From: Candidatus Symbiothrix dinenymphae
GTDB lineage: Bacteria > Bacteroidota > Bacteroidia > Bacteroidales > Azobacteroidaceae
Assembly (NCBI GenBank): GCA_001417715.1
Contig: BBRT01000247.1
Coordinates: forward strand, 23,355-87,354
Direction: 5' to 3'
Length of the DNA: 64,000 bases
In this document: positions 58,860 to 64,000 of the stretch, piece by piece
Numbering within the stretch: position 1 is the first letter of the stretch
Layout of the letters: every line of letters begins with the position of its first letter
The notes under the pieces: model-generated
Database searches by the model: none
What the model was told of the DNA's origin: nothing
The model's input: only the letters and a program-made list of their open reading frames with translations
Made by a program: the position numbers and the translations under genes

Positions 58860-60821
58860 TTAATCCCAGTAGGGACTTTGAATCAATTTATTATTCACAT
58901 ACATATCACTTGTCTTTATGGGCCAGAAATAATCTTTGGGTGTAAATTTCCGGAAGTAGAGATAAGTTTCCTGATAGTAATCCGCCTCCGTAAGTCCCGC
59001 CACATTCCAGCCCCTGATGGGTTTGTTCAGGTATTCGGAACTCAAGCGCCAACGGCGCAAATCGTAGAAACGCTGTCCTTCAAACGCCAGTTCAATCAGC
59101 CTTTCCCTGTGAATGATGTCCCGCATACCCGTTTTTGTAGTTGGTTTGAGCGAATTTGTGGAGTGAGTAGCCCATGTTTGTACCAAACCGCCGGTTCCCT
59201 CATCCAAGCCTGCTTTGTCGCGCACCAATTGGATGTATTGATACACATCGGCATCCGGTGCGCTTTTACATTCATTGAGCGCCTCTGCATAGAGCAGATA
59301 CAAATCCGCCAGACGGATAATCGGGAACGGATAGCCAACCGAACCACTGGTATTGGTGGTTGCGCTCAGCACCAACTTATAATTGACTAATTTTTTGGCA
59401 TAATATCCGGTAATATTGTAATAATTCTCACTTCTTCCGCCGGTTTCTCCGGCTTTGTTATGTACTACCAATGAATTTTGGTCGTTAGCCGCTTCCAGAT
59501 TAAACCATTTTCCATTATCAAATCCAAGATAGGCATAAAAACGCGGTTCACGGTAGAAATTCAGGGAAGCCGTGCGTAACCCCGGGGTAATGTAATAAAA
59601 GTGGTCGACAGGCGCCGCGTCCACTTGATACCGATTGTCATAATCGTAGGTATTATCTTCCTCAATGGGTACTCCATTATTCGAATAAAACTGTTCCACA
59701 ACGTTCAATGTGGGATTATGCATCCCTATCTGCCGAGCAAGCTGGAAGGTTGTCAATACCGGACTGCAAACTTGCTGCATGTTCGTAGTTCCATTGTTTC
59801 CGATTCCCCATATTAGTTCATTGTTGAACCGGGCGGTGATGGTATTGCGCAAAGTCAATTCAAGAAAGGTGGTATCGGACGGGGTAAAACTTATTCGTTC
59901 ATCAAACGTATATAATTGATGACCACCCTTGTGTGCATACTCAATCGCTTCCTTGAGAGCATCTCTTGCCGTTTCCCATTTGGCGGGGTTTTCCACCGGA
60001 TTAATCAGATTGACCCCCTCCGCATTTTTATATGAAGCAAAATCGGGATTTCCATTAAACAAAGGGCTTGCCGCCAAGGTCAACACTTTGGCTTTAATCG
60101 CCAAAGCGGCAGGCAAGGTCAGTCGTCCCAATTCTGTAGCCCGTACCAGAATAGAAATCGGCAAGGCGGGGTACGCCACCTCTTTGTCAGCCGTAGCCTC
60201 ATCAATGAGTGCAACAATATACTCCACCACTTTGTCCACCGGTTCCCGCACTATCTTTACCTCGTCGGGCGAAGCTGCCGTCGAGATATTTTCCTTGATA
60301 ATGGGGATAGGTCCGTACAATTGCATCAGGAAATAGTGGAAATAGGCTTTCAGCACTTTTACTTCCGCAATCCACCGCGTCCTTTCGGATTCCTCAATAT
60401 CCGGTATCAAATGAGCGTTTTCGAGGAAAATATTACAGTCCCGCAAAGCCGTAAACAAGTTCGTTCCACCCCGTCCGTCACTACCGCCACTCCAGTAATT
60501 CATGTAAGGGTCGTTTGTATTCTGGTTGCCCATGGCAATGGGTATAGCGGCCGTATTGGAATACAGAAAAGTCCGCTCGGCGGCATTCCATACTTCATCG
60601 CCGGTTGCCAATGCCGGGTTGGCTAATAAATCACCGGCTTGCGGAACATACCCGTAGCAGGTGAAAAGGAAACGCTCGGCATTTATCCGTGTCGAAAAAG
60701 CCATCTCCATAGTGGCTACATTGTCAGGCACAATGTCCAAATAATCCGCACACGACGGCAGAATGCACATCGCAGCAATGATGAATGCCGTAAATCTGTT
60801 TTTACAAATATTTTTTTTCAT
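58860..60821 (-). CDS. SusD/RagB-family glycan-binding lipoprotein, PUL3
   Basis: A 653-aa SusD-like lipoprotein (lipobox AAMCILPSC, then ADYLDIVPDNVATMEMAFS). Signatures include WIAEVKVLKAYFHYFLMQLYGPIP, IRLADLYLLYAEALNECKSA, VRDKAGLDEGTG, IIHRERLIELAFEGQRFYDLRRW and YFWPIKTSDMYVNNKLIQSP. Cotranscribed with susC (30-base gap). No homopolymer tract or inserted palindrome. Confidence 0.93.
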   Translation of the reverse strand: MKKNICKNRFTAFIIAAMCILPSCADYLDIVPDNVATMEMAFSTRINAERFLFTCYGYVPQAGDLLANPALATGDEVWNAAERTFLYSNTAAIPIAMGNQNTNDPYMNYWSGGSDGRGGTNLFTALRDCNIFLENAHLIPDIEESERTRWIAEVKVLKAYFHYFLMQLYGPIPIIKENISTAASPDEVKIVREPVDKVVEYIVALIDEATADKEVAYPALPISILVRATELGRLTLPAALAIKAKVLTLAASPLFNGNPDFASYKNAEGVNLINPVENPAKWETARDALKEAIEYAHKGGHQLYTFDERISFTPSDTTFLELTLRNTITARFNNELIWGIGNNGTTNMQQVCSPVLTTFQLARQIGMHNPTLNVVEQFYSNNGVPIEEDNTYDYDNRYQVDAAPVDHFYYITPGLRTASLNFYREPRFYAYLGFDNGKWFNLEAANDQNSLVVHNKAGETGGRSENYYNITGYYAKKLVNYKLVLSATTNTSGSVGYPFPIIRLADLYLLYAEALNECKSAPDADVYQYIQLVRDKAGLDEGTGGLVQTWATHSTNSLKPTTKTGMRDIIHRERLIELAFEGQRFYDLRRWRLSSEYLNKPIRGWNVAGLTEADYYQETYLYFRKFTPKDYFWPIKTSDMYVNNKLIQSPYWD

Positions 60822-60851
60822 ATTCTTTAATTTTTAATTCGTAATTTTTAA

Positions 60852-63800
60852 TTAGAAGGAGAGGTTTAACCCGATATTAGCTACACGCTGCACGGGATAG
60901 CCCAATCCATTATTCCCCATTTCCACATCCCATGTATCGAAAACACTGAACAGCAACAAATTAGTCCCACTTAAATAGAGCCGGGCACTTCCTATGTGCG
61001 CTTTGTTCGTCCAACTGTGCGGCAGGGTATATCCCAATTCCACCGATTTTAACCGCAGGAAAGCACCATCCCGTAAGAACCAGGTGCTGTTTTGGTTGTT
61101 GTTGGTGACAATTTCCGTGGACAAGCGTGGCCACAAGGCATATATATTCCTGTTTTCTTCCGACCAGTGGCTGTCTGCCCATGTCTGCAACACGGCATTG
61201 TTGGTGTTTCTGACCACGCCGCTTTTATCTTTAATGGTCTGATTCAGAAAAGGTGCCGATTTTGTCTGGTCAATAAAAAAGGAAGATTGCGCCGAGCCTT
61301 GAAAGAAGAAGGAAAAGTCTAATCCCTTGAATCCCGTGGACAGACCAAACCCGTACATGACACGGGGCGTTTCGGGGAAACCGATGGGCACAACGTCCTG
61401 ACTGTCAATGATGCCGTCATCATTGATATCCTTGTATTTGATGTCTCCCGGCAGATAACTGCCAAAGGTTTGCCGCGGAGAGTTGGCTATATCGGCGTCA
61501 TCAATAAACAAACGCTCGGCTATCAACCCTTTCTGCTGGTCGAAAGACAATCCTTTAGACGAAAGCCATGGATACGGATAGGTCGGCTCTTCAAATACTT
61601 CGTACTGACCGTTGGCATAGGTTAAATTCGCCCTGCCGGTAAGCCAGAAATCCTTGTTGAACGAATGTTTTGCATCCACAGACACCTCGTAGCCGTGTGA
61701 TGAGTATTCACCGACATTCGCCCGTAAATCGGCCTGCAATCCCATCGTAGAAGGCACGGAAGTTCGCGTCATCAAAATATTCGTCCGGTATTCCGTAAAA
61801 TAATCCGCCTGAATTTCAATCCTGTCAAACAATCCTATTTCAATACCCAGGTTGGCTTTGCGGGACGTTTCCCAGGAAATGAATGGGTTGGAGTAACTGC
61901 TGATGGATGTACCGCCGGGACGGTAGGTAAAATCCTCTCCATAATAGAAAGGTTGCTTGCTATTGTCATTCAGATTAACCGTTGAAAGATAGAAAAAGCG
62001 GTCATTTACATCGCCGATAGCATCGTTTCCGACCAAACCGTAGGTGCCTTTCAGTTTGAGTTTGGATACGGTCGTTTTGAGTTCGTCGTTCCAGAAACTC
62101 TCATTGGAAACAATCCATCCGAGTCCTGCCGAAGGGAAAAATCCGAAGCGTTCCTTATCCGCAAACCGTTCCGAGCCATTGTATCCGAAGTTACCCTCTA
62201 CAAAGTAGCGGTGGTCGTAGGCGTAGGTCAAACGTCCGGAAACGCCCAAATTCCTGTGTGCCAAAGAGGTCTGCAAACTGGTAGCATCGGAATACAGCGT
62301 TTGCCTCACGACGCCCACTGCCATAGCAGATAATTCATGTGCGTCGTTAAAAGTCCGGTTCCAGTTCAGCGCTCCCTCGAAGTAGTAGGAAGTGGATACA
62401 TCCTTGTTTGAGCCGAGAGGATTCAGAAAATCCCTTCCACCGGTGGGGTTCAGTAATATCAACCCGAATTTATCTGTTACTTTGTCATAAGAGCTTGTCC
62501 GGTAATAGAAAGGTGCATATTGCCTTTGCATGTCAAAAAAGGAATTACGGGTGGTGCTGCCGAGCAGCCTGAATCGCAAGCCTTCCGTGATAAAATCAAG
62601 CGCTTGCTTCAATTCCAACTGGGCAATCATCACCGTCCGTGAATAATCCTGATAACCGCTCACCATTTCGGCGTATGGGTTCAGGTAATCGCCGGCTTGG
62701 GTATTGCCGAACAGGGGGTGAATGGCCGTTGTAAACTCCGTATCCGACACATAGTATTTGGGAAATGCTACGGGGCTACTTTGCATTGCCATGTTAAAAA
62801 CATCCGTACCACTCCAGACGGGACCGTTGTAATCTTCAAAATTACCGCTCAGGCGAACATCCAACTGAGTCGTTTTGGTCAGGTTGATATTGACATTCGA
62901 GCGCAACGAAACCCGTTTCAAGTTGATATTGTTGTTGAAATTGTTCTTGGGGTCCACTTTCAGTATCCCCGATTCGTTGGCAAAACTTCCTGCCACATAA
63001 TACCTTGCCACACTTCCACCACCGCTGACATTGAGGTTTACCCGTTGATTGGATGCGTAATCATTAAACAACTCATCGTACCAGTTGACGGCAGGATACA
63101 TGTAAGGATTGAGCCCCTGTTGGGTTGCAGCAATCTTTTCGTTTGAAAAAGGTCGCCGTGCAAGCGGGTCTCTGGTGAGTGCTGCCTCGTTATTGAGTTT
63201 CATGTAGCTGATGGGGTCAACGGTTTTGACCATGGAAGTGGGAGCGGAAAATGAATTTTCGACCCTGATATTGAGTTTTGTTTTTCCCTCCTGTCCTTCT
63301 TTGGTCGTTACCAAAATCACGCCATTGGCACCACGCGAGCCGTACAAAGCCGCCGCCGTCGCATCTTTCATAATGGAGAAACTGGCAATATCGTCCACAT
63401 TCAAACGCGCGAGGTCATCGGTCGTCAATTCCACATTGTCAATCAATATCAGCGGGCTTTTCGTGTAACCGAAAGTGGTAACGCCGCGGATAAAGAAATC
63501 GGCATTGTCCGCGCCCGGTTCGCCGCTTCGCTGATAGGCTACGATGCCTGATATTTTTCCGGCAAGGGCTGTGGTGAGGTTGTTGCTTGGAACATACAAG
63601 TCCTTGGCATTAATAGTGGATATGGCAGATATCACACTTTCCTTTTTCTGAGTACCGAAAGCGACAATGGTCACTTCATCCAACTCATTCGCTTTGGGCT
63701 TGAGCGGAATCACAAAATTCGCCTTGTCGCCCACCTCCACCGTGTAGAGGTCGTACCCCAAAAAAGAAACTTCCAAAACATCCGTCGGCGAAACGTCTAT

Positions 63801-64000
63801 TTTGAATGACCCATCCAAGTCTGTCGCCACTCCACGAGTGCTCCCTTTGATGGTGATGGTGGAACCGGGGACTCCAACTCCGGTTTCATCGTACACGAAA
63901 CCGGTAACGGTCTTCGTCCGTGCCGAAGCATTTGTTGTAACCTGCGCCGCCCCCTGCGGTGCCTCAGCGCAAATTCTTTGCCCCGTAGCATTTCCCAAAT
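60852..64000 (-). CDS. SusC/RagA-family TonB-dependent outer-membrane transporter, PUL3 (5' end outside window)
   Basis: About 1049 codons of a SusC protein, cut by the window edge. The visible start (LGNATGQRICAEAPQGAAQ) is the end of a signal peptide and the mature N-terminus. It continues as VTGFVYDETGVGVPGSTITI, EVTIVAFGTQKKES, the plug with LILIDNVELTTDDLARLNVD and LYGSRGANGVILVTTKEG, and a barrel ending RVANIGLNLSF. Where PUL1 and PUL2 have the G12 tract, this gene has the ordinary reading LGNATGQ in frame, so it should be constitutively in frame. The ATG lies beyond 64000. Confidence 0.93.
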   Translation of the reverse strand, partial: LGNATGQRICAEAPQGAAQVTTNASARTKTVTGFVYDETGVGVPGSTITIKGSTRGVATDLDGSFKIDVSPTDVLEVSFLGYDLYTVEVGDKANFVIPLKPKANELDEVTIVAFGTQKKESVISAISTINAKDLYVPSNNLTTALAGKISGIVAYQRSGEPGADNADFFIRGVTTFGYTKSPLILIDNVELTTDDLARLNVDDIASFSIMKDATAAALYGSRGANGVILVTTKEGQEGKTKLNIRVENSFSAPTSMVKTVDPISYMKLNNEAALTRDPLARRPFSNEKIAATQQGLNPYMYPAVNWYDELFNDYASNQRVNLNVSGGGSVARYYVAGSFANESGILKVDPKNNFNNNINLKRVSLRSNVNINLTKTTQLDVRLSGNFEDYNGPVWSGTDVFNMAMQSSPVAFPKYYVSDTEFTTAIHPLFGNTQAGDYLNPYAEMVSGYQDYSRTVMIAQLELKQALDFITEGLRFRLLGSTTRNSFFDMQRQYAPFYYRTSSYDKVTDKFGLILLNPTGGRDFLNPLGSNKDVSTSYYFEGALNWNRTFNDAHELSAMAVGVVRQTLYSDATSLQTSLAHRNLGVSGRLTYAYDHRYFVEGNFGYNGSERFADKERFGFFPSAGLGWIVSNESFWNDELKTTVSKLKLKGTYGLVGNDAIGDVNDRFFYLSTVNLNDNSKQPFYYGEDFTYRPGGTSISSYSNPFISWETSRKANLGIEIGLFDRIEIQADYFTEYRTNILMTRTSVPSTMGLQADLRANVGEYSSHGYEVSVDAKHSFNKDFWLTGRANLTYANGQYEVFEEPTYPYPWLSSKGLSFDQQKGLIAERLFIDDADIANSPRQTFGSYLPGDIKYKDINDDGIIDSQDVVPIGFPETPRVMYGFGLSTGFKGLDFSFFFQGSAQSSFFIDQTKSAPFLNQTIKDKSGVVRNTNNAVLQTWADSHWSEENRNIYALWPRLSTEIVTNNNQNSTWFLRDGAFLRLKSVELGYTLPHSWTNKAHIGSARLYLSGTNLLLFSVFDTWDVEMGNNGLGYPVQRVANIGLNLSF

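Overview
The window looks like a chromosome segment of an uncultured member of the Bacteroidales (Bacteroidota). The evidence is the SusC/SusD pairs, surface lipoproteins with DUF4998, DUF4959 and DUF5000-type domains, families such as GH127, GH97 and DUF5683, promoters of the Bacteroidota type (-7 box TAnnTTTG) and very few Shine-Dalgarno sites. Base composition is moderate and I see no rRNA, tRNA or CRISPR array.

Layout, left to right. (1) 1-4.5 kb is housekeeping: the 3' end of rsmA/ksgA, a DUF5683 protein, an MltD-like lytic transglycosylase, a PAP2 phosphatase, a MarR regulator with a clear operator, and a small membrane ferredoxin. (2) 4.5-22.2 kb is PUL1, read leftward: SusC, SusD, two surface lipoproteins, then from its own promoter GH2, a five-bladed propeller glycosidase, GH127, a Gfo/Idh oxidoreductase and a TIM-barrel isomerase. 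An AAA-PD-(D/E)XK gene (copy A) closes it. (3) 22.2-24.9 kb holds repeat elements, a PIN toxin-antitoxin pair and AAA-nuclease copy B. (4) 25-38.9 kb is PUL2: SusC, SusD and two lipoproteins, a terminator, an AAA-ATPase/PDDEXK_9 gene, then a near-identical second copy of the propeller and GH127 genes. (5) 38.9-44.8 kb is a repeat-rich gap with a 461-bp non-autonomous insertion element, two more AAA-nuclease copies (C and D) and a second AAA-ATPase/PDDEXK_9 gene. (6) 44.9-48.5 kb carries rmuC, a glutathione peroxidase and nadB. (7) 48.5-64 kb is PUL3: SusC (cut by the window edge), SusD, two lipoproteins, an AbiE-type toxin-antitoxin cassette, then Gfo/Idh, DUF1080, GH97 and a GH38-like DUF5054 protein.

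The PUL products would bind glycans at the surface (SusD and discoidin-like lipoproteins), import them by TonB-dependent SusC pores, and cut them in the periplasm. GH127 suggests beta-L-arabinofuranosides, GH2 beta-galactosides and GH97 alpha-galactosides. The Tat-exported Gfo/Idh enzymes, with DUF1080 and a TIM-barrel isomerase, suggest an oxidative 3-keto-glycoside route in parallel.

The most striking signal is a set of four G/C homopolymers of 10-12 bases, all inside PUL genes. Two are 12-base G tracts at the same place in the signal-peptide region of the PUL1 and PUL2 susC genes. In both, the tract length leaves the signal peptide out of frame with the rest of the protein, which is what a phase-variable (OFF) contingency locus looks like. 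The third susC lacks the tract. No SusR, hybrid two-component, or ECF sigma/anti-sigma regulator is seen beside any of the three PULs. Other unusual features are the AAA-nuclease genes that sit at PUL edges and show gene conversion, and several families of palindromic repeats that supply stop codons or protein termini to neighbouring genes.
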